From Candidatus Cloacimonadota bacterium (GTDB lineage: Bacteria; Cloacimonadota; Cloacimonadia; Cloacimonadales; TCS61), in assembly GCA_021734835.1 (NCBI GenBank), contig JAIPIH010000001.1, forward strand, positions 186,001-250,000: DNA of 64,000 bases, in the 5' to 3' direction. Shown here piece after piece: positions 8,450 to 16,260 of the stretch (within the stretch, counting starts at the first letter, position 1; each line of letters opens with the position of its first letter). Below the pieces are notes generated by a model, which had not been told where the DNA came from, did not search any database, and worked only from the letters and a program-made list of their open reading frames with translations. Made by a program: the position numbers and the translations under genes.

Positions 8450-9586
8450 TTAGGTTGGTTCATTTTTCTCTTCTTTCAGTCTCTTTATTTCATCTCTTAA
8501 TTCATTCATGCGGATTTCTCTTTCGATAGTAGCATCATGAAATCTTTCTAATTCAGCAACTCTCTCTCGTAATTCTGTGGTTTTCTCTGCAATCTGAACT
8601 TCCAGATCTTCTTTCAAAGCATGCAGTTCTCTTTGGGCTTTTATGCGTTCATCAATAGGAACGATAGTAGTAATAAAATGCAATGTTTTTCCCGAACGGT
8701 CACGCATTGCAGCCACGCTAACATCAGCCCAAACGTAGGTCCGGTTTTTGTGAATATACCTTTTCTCGAATCGAGTTGTATCTTGTGCTCCTTTTATCAG
8801 AGGAGCTAATAATTTCTCAATAGATCTAACATCTTCCGGCGGAGTCAAGTCCTGCCATTTTTCATTTTGTAATTCTTCTTGAGTATAACCCAGCATATCA
8901 CAGAATGCTTTATTAACATTGATCTCACCACTGATTTGAGTAATCGATTTACCTACATTAGCTGATTCAAAAACAGATTTAAATTTCTCCTCATTGGATA
9001 CCAGCTTTGCCTGATCATCAATAACGCTTTCACGTTCTATCAATATTTTTGCTATAAGGAGAGTTGCAACAGGATAGATTAACAGAATCGGAAGTGTCAG
9101 CTCTTTAATGACATCAGTATTAGTTTTACCGGGTAAAAGGATCATCCACAGCATCATACAAAAATGTACAATCAACCCGAAAAAATATAAAGGAATGATC
9201 TTTTTGGATTTTGCCTGATTAAATAAATAACGATATAATAAACCGATCAGGGCAGAAGTGAAGATGACGCCAATACCGACAAAAGCTCCGGCTCCACCCA
9301 GTAGATATCTGTAAGAGCCTGCTATTAAAACAGAAATGATTGCCACGATTGGACCACCAAAATAAGCTCCGATACTTAATATAATTGATCGTCCATCAAA
9401 AATAACTCCGGGAGAAAAATGTAAAGGCACCATCATACCGGCGAGGGCTATTAAACCGAAAAGAATTCCATTAAGCAAATGATGTACATTTTTAGATATT
9501 TTATCCTTTTTTTTGTAGATGAAACTATATAGGTAACTGAGAATAATTATAAAAAATATATTACTGATTATACCAGTAAAAATCAT
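8450..9586 (-). CDS. 5TMR-LYT membrane sensor with PAS domain and no kinase domain
   Basis: 378 residues. The N-terminal half has about six hydrophobic helices matching the 5TM_5TMR_LYT sensor module of LytS-type kinases (landmarks ALAGMMVPLHFSPGVIFDGR, IGAYFGGP and AGSYRYLLGGAG). A PAS domain follows (~200-320). The protein then ends in a ~60-residue coiled coil (EVQIAEKTTELRERVAELER, then FHDATIEREIRMNELRDEI). No His-kinase, GGDEF or HTH domain follows. The coil is almost the same as the C-terminus of the neighbouring 9687-10760 protein, so the two may pair or dock onto a shared kinase. AGGAG lies 6 bases before the ATG. Confidence 0.82.
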   Translation of the reverse strand: MIFTGIISNIFFIIILSYLYSFIYKKKDKISKNVHHLLNGILFGLIALAGMMVPLHFSPGVIFDGRSIILSIGAYFGGPIVAIISVLIAGSYRYLLGGAGAFVGIGVIFTSALIGLLYRYLFNQAKSKKIIPLYFFGLIVHFCMMLWMILLPGKTNTDVIKELTLPILLIYPVATLLIAKILIERESVIDDQAKLVSNEEKFKSVFESANVGKSITQISGEINVNKAFCDMLGYTQEELQNEKWQDLTPPEDVRSIEKLLAPLIKGAQDTTRFEKRYIHKNRTYVWADVSVAAMRDRSGKTLHFITTIVPIDERIKAQRELHALKEDLEVQIAEKTTELRERVAELERFHDATIEREIRMNELRDEIKRLKEEKNEPT

Positions 9587-9686
9587 TAAGATCTCCTAAT
9601 TACATTTTCTACAGGAATTTCGAAATAATTTCCTTATCAAAGTCAAAAATCTTAATTATTATCAAATCTAATAATTGATTTATCAT

Positions 9687-10760
9687 TCAGTTCTTTAATT
9701 TTTCAATCTCTTCTCTGAGTTCTTTTATACGAAATTCGCGTTGAATCGTAGCATCGTGGAATCTTTCCAATTCTTCTACTCTCTCCTTCAATTCTTTGGT
9801 TTTTTCTGCTACCTGAACTTCTAATTTTTCCTTCATACGACGAAGATTAGCTTCACTTTCCTGCAATGCTAACTGTTTTTGTTTTTTGTCACTTATATCT
9901 TGAAAAGAGCCATGTACACGTATGATCTTTCCGTTTTCATTCTTCTCGGCTACTCCGATAGCGCGGACCCAGACCCGTTTTCCAGTTTTGGTAATAATCT
10001 CCATTTCTTCATCATAGGGAATGCCCTTTTCGGCACATGCGGAGAAAACCTGTATGATCTTATCCCGCCATTCAGGAGCATAAAAACTTATACCTTTCTC
10101 AACTTTCGGTGCAAATCCATGCGGCATTTCATGAATATCTGCTACCGCATCTGACCAGGTGCAGATATTATCCTGCAGATTAACACTCCAACCGCCAAAC
10201 CGGGCAGAATTTCCCGCGATCTTCAGAAGTGTGAGATTTGATTTCAATTTTTCTTCTGCTTCCAGCCTAGCTTTAAGTTCCTCATTATATTGTTCTATTT
10301 TCTTTTCCAGTTTTCTCACCAGCCGTTCATTGTAGAGTTTCAGGACTTCTTCTTCCGGCGGTTGTGTCTTCTCATCAACTGGTTTTGTTTTTTTGCTGTT
10401 CGACATCACTTCCTCAATTATACGAAGAAGTTTTTTCGGATCGCAGGGCTTTATCACAAAGCGATCGGCGCTGATCTTAACAGCAAATTCTTCATCTTTG
10501 GGGTCAGTGTAAGTGGCTGTGTAAACAATGAAAGGGATTTTCTGCAATTTGGGATTGGTTTTCACTTTTCGGCACAATTGATAGCCGTCCATCACCGGCA
10601 TTAAAATATCACTTATAATAAGATCGACTTTTTGGTTTTGCAGGATTTCCAGAGCTTCTTCGCCATTAGCAGCAGAAAAAACATGATGATCTTTACCTTT
10701 TAAAAGACTTGTCAGCAGATAATTATTTTCCGAACGGTCATCAACAATTAAAATGTTCAT
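9687..10760 (-). CDS. Receiver-PAS protein with coiled-coil tail, no kinase domain
   Basis: 357 residues. An N-terminal receiver (~1-120) has IVDDR, the phosphoacceptor Asp in LIISDILMPVMDGYQ and FVIKP. A coiled linker with LVRKLEKKIEQYNEELKAR follows, then a PAS/PAC domain (~190-300) with WVRAIGVAEKNENGKIIRV. The C-terminal coil carries EVQVAEKTKELKERVEELER and FHDATIQREFRIKELREEI. There is no catalytic domain. It is the most upstream gene of the minus-strand signalling block and is preceded by a long intergenic region with repeated motifs. Confidence 0.85.
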   Translation of the reverse strand: MNILIVDDRSENNYLLTSLLKGKDHHVFSAANGEEALEILQNQKVDLIISDILMPVMDGYQLCRKVKTNPKLQKIPFIVYTATYTDPKDEEFAVKISADRFVIKPCDPKKLLRIIEEVMSNSKKTKPVDEKTQPPEEEVLKLYNERLVRKLEKKIEQYNEELKARLEAEEKLKSNLTLLKIAGNSARFGGWSVNLQDNICTWSDAVADIHEMPHGFAPKVEKGISFYAPEWRDKIIQVFSACAEKGIPYDEEMEIITKTGKRVWVRAIGVAEKNENGKIIRVHGSFQDISDKKQKQLALQESEANLRRMKEKLEVQVAEKTKELKERVEELERFHDATIQREFRIKELREEIEKLKN

Positions 10761-10827
10761 TTTTCCCTCATATCTTTTAATTCGATCTTGAAGTTTATAT
10801 ATTCATACTCATACTTGTTACAACTTA

Positions 10828-10850
10828 CTGTCAAATGTTTTGTAATATTG
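10828..10850. repeat. Copy 2 of the TCAAATnTTTTGTAATAT motif
   Basis: Differs from copy 1 (1924-1946) by a single base over 23. On the minus strand its last part reads TTTGACAG, 69 bases upstream of the receiver-PAS gene, so it could include the -35 element of that gene. A repeated regulatory site is the simplest reading; the binding factor is unknown. Confidence 0.45.
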
Positions 10851-11230
10851 TTTTGAAAGTAAGGTCTAATTACGAGTGAAAAATGCAGTGATATGTTTGT
10901 AGTATTGTCATTGTTGTAAAATTGGAAATCACGAAAATAGTTCAGTATCAATAACCTGAGAGCGCAAAAGATTTTTCTTAAAGATTCCAGCATATTTCAG
11001 TAATTATCATTGGTAGGGAGTTTTTCTTGGTGTGTTCTTTTGTCGGTCCAAAAGAATGGACAGGTCTCATTTTGCAACCAGCTTCTTTAATTGGTATAAT
11101 TTGTTCTCAGCCCCTCAATCTTTAGTCTGCATTGGTTGTGTCACAGTTAAACCATCGGTTTATTTCACATAAGATCCATCTTTCATTCATTTTCCAAAGC
11201 CAAATCCGAGTTAATTTTTATTACAGCTTT

Positions 11231-11253
11231 CTTTCAAATATTTTGTAATATAG
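11231..11253. repeat. Copy 3 (diverged) of the TCAAATnTTTTGTAATAT motif
   Basis: Keeps TTTCAAATATTTTGTAATAT but has lost the flanking CTG...TG. It lies 4 bases before the hairpin cluster at 11257. Confidence 0.35.
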
Positions 11254-11256
11254 GCT

Positions 11257-11331
11257 GCAGTAACCAAGAGAGCGAAATCACATCTCGGTAGATAATGTGA
11301 TCGTTACTGCTGAGTAATTTTAGCAATTACT
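11257..11331 (+). other. Cluster of perfect hairpins, possible structured RNA or operator
   Basis: Three perfect inverted repeats lie in 75 bases. GCAGTAAC (11257-11264) pairs with GTTACTGC (11303-11310). Inside it, ATCACAT (11277-11283) pairs with ATGTGAT (11295-11301). Directly after, AGTAATT (11313-11319) pairs with AATTACT (11325-11331). The first two stack into one arm with a 12-base left bulge. There is no U-run, so it is not an ordinary terminator. It lies 127 bases upstream of the barrel gene. No known riboswitch consensus was recognised. Confidence 0.35.
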
Positions 11332-11457
11332 AAACTGATAATACGATTTTATTTACTGTTTTTACGAGTTTATTTTAGTTTCAACTTAAAATTGACAAAG
11401 TACCTAATATTAATTTTTTTGTTATAGTTAAGTATTTAATCTAATTCAGGAGAAATA

Positions 11458-12681
11458 ATGAAATACAAATTAATAGTAATATTTATGATGATCACTGTTT
11501 GTTTACTCGCTAATTCTGTTTTCTCATTTAAGGGGATGCCAATTGAATATTACGGGAATGATGTTTATGGAATGGGAATGGGAGAAACCGGTACAGCAGA
11601 CCTCTTCCGGATAAATCCGAATCTTCATAATCCTTCAATAGCAGCGACTACCAATAACGTTTTATTTTCTACAGGCGCTTCTTTAGGATATATGTGGTAT
11701 AAGGATTCAAACAAGAATGAATTTAGAGATGACGGACTTTACTTGCCTTATTTTACACTAACCGTACCGGTAGCCAATAACAGATTTGCCTTTAGTTACA
11801 ATTCAGTAGCTTCAGGTAATATTAAAAATACCATAATGCGTGAATTTCCTACCTTTAATGATACTCTGCAATATTCTGAAGTTAATAGGCTAAGTACTTC
11901 CTTATACAAAGCTGATATTGCTTATGCGCTCAAAAGCTCGATTATTAATTTCGGCATATCTTTAAATTATTATTTAGGCCATCGGATCCAATATTGGAAA
12001 ATAGATTTTGAAGATACAGATTACCAGGACACAAAATATGAAATTGAAAAAATTTATAAGAATCCCGGGTTCACATTAGGATTTTCTAAAAAGATCAGAA
12101 ATTTTTCTCTAGGAGCTGCCTATTCCACCCATGCGAAATTGGAAGGTGATACCTTTTATAAATACGGTCATGTTCCCTACGCAGATACTTTAGATCTAAA
12201 AGATAATTACCTCTTTGAGGTTCCGGCTCAACTTTCGGGTGGGGTAACTTTAAAATTGCTGGCAAAATATAAAGCTTCTTTGGACGGATATTATCAAATG
12301 TGGAATGATACTGATGCGTATGAAAAAAACACTTTAAAGCTTGGCTTGGGTCTTGCCTACGATCCTCTTAGCGGTTATGGTTCCTGGTATGAAAAAATCC
12401 CTGTGAGACTCGGCGCTTATTATCGGGAACTTCCCTTTGAAGTAAATAACCAGAAAATTATTGAAAAAGCCGTGACCTTTGGTACTTCAGTTCCATTAAA
12501 ATCACCAAATAAAAAAATCGAATTTGCTGTTTCTTTTATATCGCGTGGAGATATAGATAAACATGGATTAAGTGAAAATTCGTTGATGTTCTCTTTTGGG
12601 ATCACAGGATTTGACGTTTTTAATAAACGTGTCAAGAAAATTGGGCATAGAGAAATTCCTAAGGCTGATAAAGACAGGTAA
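11458..12681 (+). CDS. Outer-membrane beta-barrel protein, FadL/PorV-like
   Basis: 407 residues with an N-terminal signal peptide (KLIVIFMMITVCLLANSVFS). The mature start GMPIEYYGNDVYGMGMGETG followed by NPSIAATTNNVLFSTG is like FadL/PorV-type barrels. The rest alternates short amphipathic strands, for example GISLNYYLGHRIQYWKIDF and LGLGLAYDPLSGYGSWYEKI. It is likely an outer-membrane porin or assembly factor; the specific substrate is unknown. It starts with ATG after AGGAG and stops 8 bases before recJ. Confidence 0.65.
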   Translation: MKYKLIVIFMMITVCLLANSVFSFKGMPIEYYGNDVYGMGMGETGTADLFRINPNLHNPSIAATTNNVLFSTGASLGYMWYKDSNKNEFRDDGLYLPYFTLTVPVANNRFAFSYNSVASGNIKNTIMREFPTFNDTLQYSEVNRLSTSLYKADIAYALKSSIINFGISLNYYLGHRIQYWKIDFEDTDYQDTKYEIEKIYKNPGFTLGFSKKIRNFSLGAAYSTHAKLEGDTFYKYGHVPYADTLDLKDNYLFEVPAQLSGGVTLKLLAKYKASLDGYYQMWNDTDAYEKNTLKLGLGLAYDPLSGYGSWYEKIPVRLGAYYRELPFEVNNQKIIEKAVTFGTSVPLKSPNKKIEFAVSFISRGDIDKHGLSENSLMFSFGITGFDVFNKRVKKIGHREIPKADKDR

Positions 12682-12689
12682 AAAACTAA

Positions 12690-14261
12690 ATGAACTTCCG
12701 GTGGAGTTATAATCTTTCCGACAAAGGATCAATCTTAGATCAGATAAAAGATAACCGTCAAATTAATGATGATTTCATTAACTCCTCACTGGACGATTTA
12801 CCGGATTACTCGCATTTAAAAGATATAGATGTAGCAGCGCAAAGGATCATTGATGCTGTTCATCGAAAAGAAAAGATAGTTATTTACGGCCATGATGATG
12901 TTGATGGGATAACCTCAACTTACATACTTTATGACTTCCTGGAGCAAATAGGTTCTCAAAATCATTATTATCATATCCCCAATAGATTAGTTGATAATCA
13001 CGGCATACAACAGAACTTTATAGATAAAATCCGGGATGAAAAATTTAACTTGGTCATTACAGTGGACGGAGGCATATCCTGTCGGGAAGCAATACAAGAG
13101 ATCAGTGAATTCAATTGCGATGTGATAGTTACAGATCATCATATTGTTCAGGAAGAACTTTTGCCTCCGGCTCTAGCGATTTTAAATCCCAAGCAATCAG
13201 ACTGTGACTTTCCTTTTGAAATGTTGGCAGGCGTTGGAGTGATATACTTTTTAATTAAATATATTGCTGATATAATCGGGATCAGCGCAGAGCGCAATTA
13301 TTTATTTTGGGTAGCGATTGGTAGTATATCAGATAGAGTTCCTCTGATTGACATCAATAGAATATTAGTTAAAGAAGTGCTTGATACCTGGCACACTTTT
13401 GATGATAAAACTTTATACAAATTAAGTCCGTATCTGGAACCGGGAATGAATTATGCCCAAAGAATGAATAATATTCACTTCATCATCAAATTATTATCAA
13501 ATGGTCGAGGCTACAACGGTGAACATAAAAGTATGAAGCTTCTTATAACCCATAATAAAGAGAAAGATGGGATTATCTCTGAAATGCTGAATCTGCAGCA
13601 GGAATATGAAGGTAAAATTGATGATATCCGAAGGTATATCCGCACAAAAATAACCAATGATTTTGGAAACTTCTACATCTTCAGAGATTTGGATCAGCAA
13701 ATACCTTACGAATTGCTGGGCTATTCTGCTGCAATAATTTCCAAAAAATTTAAAATTCCGGTTGTGTTTATCAAAAATAAAAATGGCATCGCTGTTGGTG
13801 AGGCGCGTGGGAATAACGACTTTAATTTGGTTGACGCTTTTACCTATTGCCAAGAATATCTGATTCAATTTGGGGGACATGATAAGGCGGCCGGTTTTAC
13901 TATACAAAGTAGTAAAATTGAAAACTTTATGCGAAAGTTTAGTGAATATGTTGAACAAAATAAAACCAGTATAGATGAAAATAAAAGTATTATTATCGAC
14001 GCAGTGATCAAAAGTAGTGAGTTAAATAAATTCCAGGATTATATGCAGATTGATCATAATCTTTTACAACCTTTCGGTCAAGGTAATCCGGAACCTAACT
14101 TCCTGCTCACAGATTATCTTCCGGAACGTGATGTTCAGAACATAGAATTCCTGAAATTATTAAATAAAATAGAACCTGAAAAATCCTATAATATTGTCTT
14201 TACTTTTAAAGATTCAGTGGTCAAAGCAATTGATTTTAGAGAAAAAATATATATGTTGTAA
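12690..14261 (+). CDS. recJ: Single-stranded-DNA-specific exonuclease RecJ (DHH family)
   Basis: 523 residues with all DHH phosphoesterase motifs: IVIYGHDDVDGITST (motif I), VITVDGGISCREAI (motif II), DVIVTDHHIV (motif III, DHH) and GVGVIYFLIKYIAD. The DHHA1 part shows FGGHDKAAGFTI, and the later PFGQGNPEPNF is the RecJ-specific C-terminal landmark. The protein degrades single-stranded DNA 5' to 3' in recombination and mismatch repair. It is slightly shorter than typical 560-580-residue RecJ, trimmed in the C-terminal OB region. A weak SD precedes the ATG. Confidence 0.88.
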   Translation: MNFRWSYNLSDKGSILDQIKDNRQINDDFINSSLDDLPDYSHLKDIDVAAQRIIDAVHRKEKIVIYGHDDVDGITSTYILYDFLEQIGSQNHYYHIPNRLVDNHGIQQNFIDKIRDEKFNLVITVDGGISCREAIQEISEFNCDVIVTDHHIVQEELLPPALAILNPKQSDCDFPFEMLAGVGVIYFLIKYIADIIGISAERNYLFWVAIGSISDRVPLIDINRILVKEVLDTWHTFDDKTLYKLSPYLEPGMNYAQRMNNIHFIIKLLSNGRGYNGEHKSMKLLITHNKEKDGIISEMLNLQQEYEGKIDDIRRYIRTKITNDFGNFYIFRDLDQQIPYELLGYSAAIISKKFKIPVVFIKNKNGIAVGEARGNNDFNLVDAFTYCQEYLIQFGGHDKAAGFTIQSSKIENFMRKFSEYVEQNKTSIDENKSIIIDAVIKSSELNKFQDYMQIDHNLLQPFGQGNPEPNFLLTDYLPERDVQNIEFLKLLNKIEPEKSYNIVFTFKDSVVKAIDFREKIYML

Positions 14262-14276
14262 ATGGAGAATTCTTAT

Positions 14277-14444
14277 ATGAAAATTAATCATGAGTTATGT
14301 GATATTTGCGGTACTTGTGTGGCTGTATGCCCTGCAGATGCAATAATAGTATCAGAATACAAAGTAGAAATTGATAACCATATTTGCACAAATTGTTTGA
14401 ATTGTCTGAAGGTTTGTCCTATCAAAGCGATCAGGGAAGGGTAA
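14277..14444 (+). CDS. 2[4Fe-4S] ferredoxin
   Basis: A 55-residue ferredoxin with two complete CxxCxxCxxxCP clusters: CDICGTCVAVCP and CTNCLNCLKVCP. It carries low-potential electrons in the cytoplasm. The ATG at 14277 is chosen because GGAG lies 9 bases upstream; an in-frame ATG at 14262 directly abuts the recJ stop and would itself hold that SD. The next gene, a geranylgeranyl-reductase-family flavoprotein, starts 2 bases after the stop. Archaeal reductases of this family are known to use reduced ferredoxin, so this is likely the dedicated electron donor. Confidence 0.88.
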   Translation: MKINHELCDICGTCVAVCPADAIIVSEYKVEIDNHICTNCLNCLKVCPIKAIREG

Positions 14445-14446
14445 TA

Positions 14447-15640
14447 ATGATAAAAGATAGATACGATGTTGTAGTTGTTGGAGCCGGTCCGGCTGGTAGC
14501 GTGGCGGCAAGATTTGCAGCTGTGGAAGGCGCTACTGTTCTCATGCTGGAACGTGACCGCGAACCTGGAATTCCTGTTCGTTGCGCAGAAGGTGTTTCCC
14601 ATAATGGTATTGAACCCTTCATTGATATTGATAAACGCTGGATAGCTTCTCAGATCGATATTGCCAAATTAACTTCTCCCAATGGCGAAAGTGCTTTTAT
14701 GCATAATAACGGTGTTGGTTATGTTTTGGAAAGAAGAATATTTGATACAGCTCTTTGTGAATTGGCTGCCGAGAAAGGAGTTCAACTTATTACAAAAGCC
14801 AATGTAGTTGGTTTGATCAAAAAAAATGACAAGATCCGCGGTGTAAAATTTAGATATATGGGAGAAACTAAAGAGGTTGAATGCGATCTTGTCATTGCTG
14901 CAGACGGAACAGAGTCTCGCGTGGGAAGATGGGCAGGAATAAAAACAGCTGTTTCGCTGAGAGATATTGATACGTGCGTCCAATATACTCTTGCCGGTCT
15001 CGATCTCAAAAGAAATACCTGTGAATTTTACTTTGGTAACGAAGTTTCTCCGGGCGGCTATATCTGGATATTCCCGAAATCTGATAAAACTGCAAATGTT
15101 GGTATTGGAATTGCCGGTCATCTGTCCCATAAAAAAGGTCCTAAAGAATATCTGGATGAATTTGTAAATAAAAGATTTCCCAATGCAACGATAACTTATA
15201 CAGTCTATGGTAGCGTTCCAACTTCTGCTACTTTAAAGGATATCGTTAAAGACAATATAATGCTGGTAGGTGATGCTGCTCGTCAGGTCAATCCGATCAC
15301 AGGCGGCGGAGTAGTGCAGGTAATGGTTGCGGCAAGAATTGCCGGTAGAGTTGCGGCTGAAGCAGTTAAGAAAGGGAGCTTTCAAGCAAAATTCTTGAAA
15401 AAATACCGGCGTGAATGGGATAAAACCTTGGGAAATACTCAGAAAGTGATGCATTCAATGAAAGAGAAATTCCTCTTTATGACCGATGAAAGATTTAACA
15501 ATCTGGTAAAATTTTGCCAAAAAATACCTGCAGAGAAATTCAGCTTAAAGGCTCTTTTCACGGAAGCTGTAAAAGGTGATCCAAAACTGATGCTGGATGT
15601 TGCTAAATCTTTCGTAGTGAGTAAAATGAAACTAAAATGA
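14447..15640 (+). CDS. Geranylgeranyl reductase family FAD-dependent oxidoreductase
   Basis: 397 residues. FAD-binding starts with YDVVVVGAGPAGSVAARFAA. CAEGVSHNGIE is the conserved Cys/Gly region of archaeal digeranylgeranylglycerophospholipid reductases. DLVIAADGTESRVGRWAG and GDAARQVNPITGGGV are the second and third flavoprotein motifs. The family hydrogenates double bonds of isoprenoid chains. The start at 14447 has GGAAGGG 5 bases upstream; a longer in-frame extension to 14384 would overlap the ferredoxin gene. The neighbours (ferredoxin, polyprenol kinase-like, polyprenol-phosphate glycosyltransferase) point to a saturated or partly saturated polyprenyl lipid as the product. Confidence 0.85.
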   Translation: MIKDRYDVVVVGAGPAGSVAARFAAVEGATVLMLERDREPGIPVRCAEGVSHNGIEPFIDIDKRWIASQIDIAKLTSPNGESAFMHNNGVGYVLERRIFDTALCELAAEKGVQLITKANVVGLIKKNDKIRGVKFRYMGETKEVECDLVIAADGTESRVGRWAGIKTAVSLRDIDTCVQYTLAGLDLKRNTCEFYFGNEVSPGGYIWIFPKSDKTANVGIGIAGHLSHKKGPKEYLDEFVNKRFPNATITYTVYGSVPTSATLKDIVKDNIMLVGDAARQVNPITGGGVVQVMVAARIAGRVAAEAVKKGSFQAKFLKKYRREWDKTLGNTQKVMHSMKEKFLFMTDERFNNLVKFCQKIPAEKFSLKALFTEAVKGDPKLMLDVAKSFVVSKMKLK

Positions 15641-16227
15641 TTACAACACATAAAGGTGAATTCTTTAGAAAAACAATTCATTTCAGCCTGATCTTAATTC
15701 CTCTAGCATATCGCTATTTATTAGGTTATGATAAAAAAAATTCACTACTTGTTCTGATCTCACTTTTAATCATAGCTTTGCTCATCGACATTGGCAGAAT
15801 CAAGCATCCAACTGTAAAACGAATTTTTTTCGACCTCTTTGGAATAATGCTGAGAAAACATGAATATCATGATTTTACTGGAGCTACTTATATGCTGATC
15901 TCGGTTATTATTTGTATCGCAGTTTTCCCGGCAGATCTCGCTTTTACTGCTATTTCCTTTCTGGCGATTGGCGATACTCTGGCTGCTCTTGTAGGCGTTC
16001 GACATGGGAAAATAAAATTATTTGGAACAAAAAAAAGTCTGGAGGGAAGCTTGGCCTGTTTTGTCAGCTGCCTTGTATTTGGGCTTTTTTTTTTGCATCC
16101 ACTAGTCGCAGTTCTCGGTGCACTCACTGCCACCTTTGCCGAATTATCTATTTTACCAGTTGACGATAATATTAAAATTCCTATAACATCCGGCTTAGTC
16201 ATGAGTTTTGTGAATATGATCTTATAG
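15637..16227 (+). CDS. Diacylglycerol/polyprenol kinase family membrane protein (SEC59/VTE5-like)
   Basis: 196 residues with about six membrane helices. It carries the family's N-terminal RKTIHFSLILIPL, the middle GDTLAALVGVRHGK motif and KSLEGSLACF, which together form the CTP-dependent lipid kinase signature of dolichol kinase, phytol kinase and yeast DGK1. It would phosphorylate an isoprenoid alcohol or diacylglycerol at the membrane. The start overlaps the reductase stop (ATGA), so translation is coupled. Substrate choice is inference: the geranylgeranyl reductase next door favours a polyprenol or phytol-type alcohol. Confidence 0.75.
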   Translation: MITTHKGEFFRKTIHFSLILIPLAYRYLLGYDKKNSLLVLISLLIIALLIDIGRIKHPTVKRIFFDLFGIMLRKHEYHDFTGATYMLISVIICIAVFPADLAFTAISFLAIGDTLAALVGVRHGKIKLFGTKKSLEGSLACFVSCLVFGLFFLHPLVAVLGALTATFAELSILPVDDNIKIPITSGLVMSFVNMIL

Positions 16228-16260
16228 TTATGAAATTAATGCAGTATGAAGGAAGGAAAA

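Larger units (their letters stand above)
10761..11457. other. 697-base intergenic region between divergent genes
   Basis: This gap separates the minus-strand signalling block from the plus-strand barrel gene, so it must hold promoters for both. It contains two copies of the TCAAATnTTTTGTAATAT motif (10828-10850, 11231-11253) and a cluster of hairpins (11257-11331). A TTGACA at 11392-11397 has no good -10 at normal spacing; a TATAGT at 11423 could be used instead. The barrel gene has AGGAG just before its ATG. A 78-codon minus-strand frame (10757-10993) looks like chance. Confidence 0.6.

Noticed and set aside
8450-9586. LytS-type histidine kinase
   Set aside because: The 5TMR-LYT module matches, but no His-kinase or ATPase domain follows the PAS and coil, and the next gene downstream is a separate kinase with its own start.
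10757-10993. 78-codon minus-strand open frame upstream of the receiver-PAS gene
   Set aside because: No SD, low-complexity composition, no recognisable fold, and it covers the presumed promoter region and a repeated motif.
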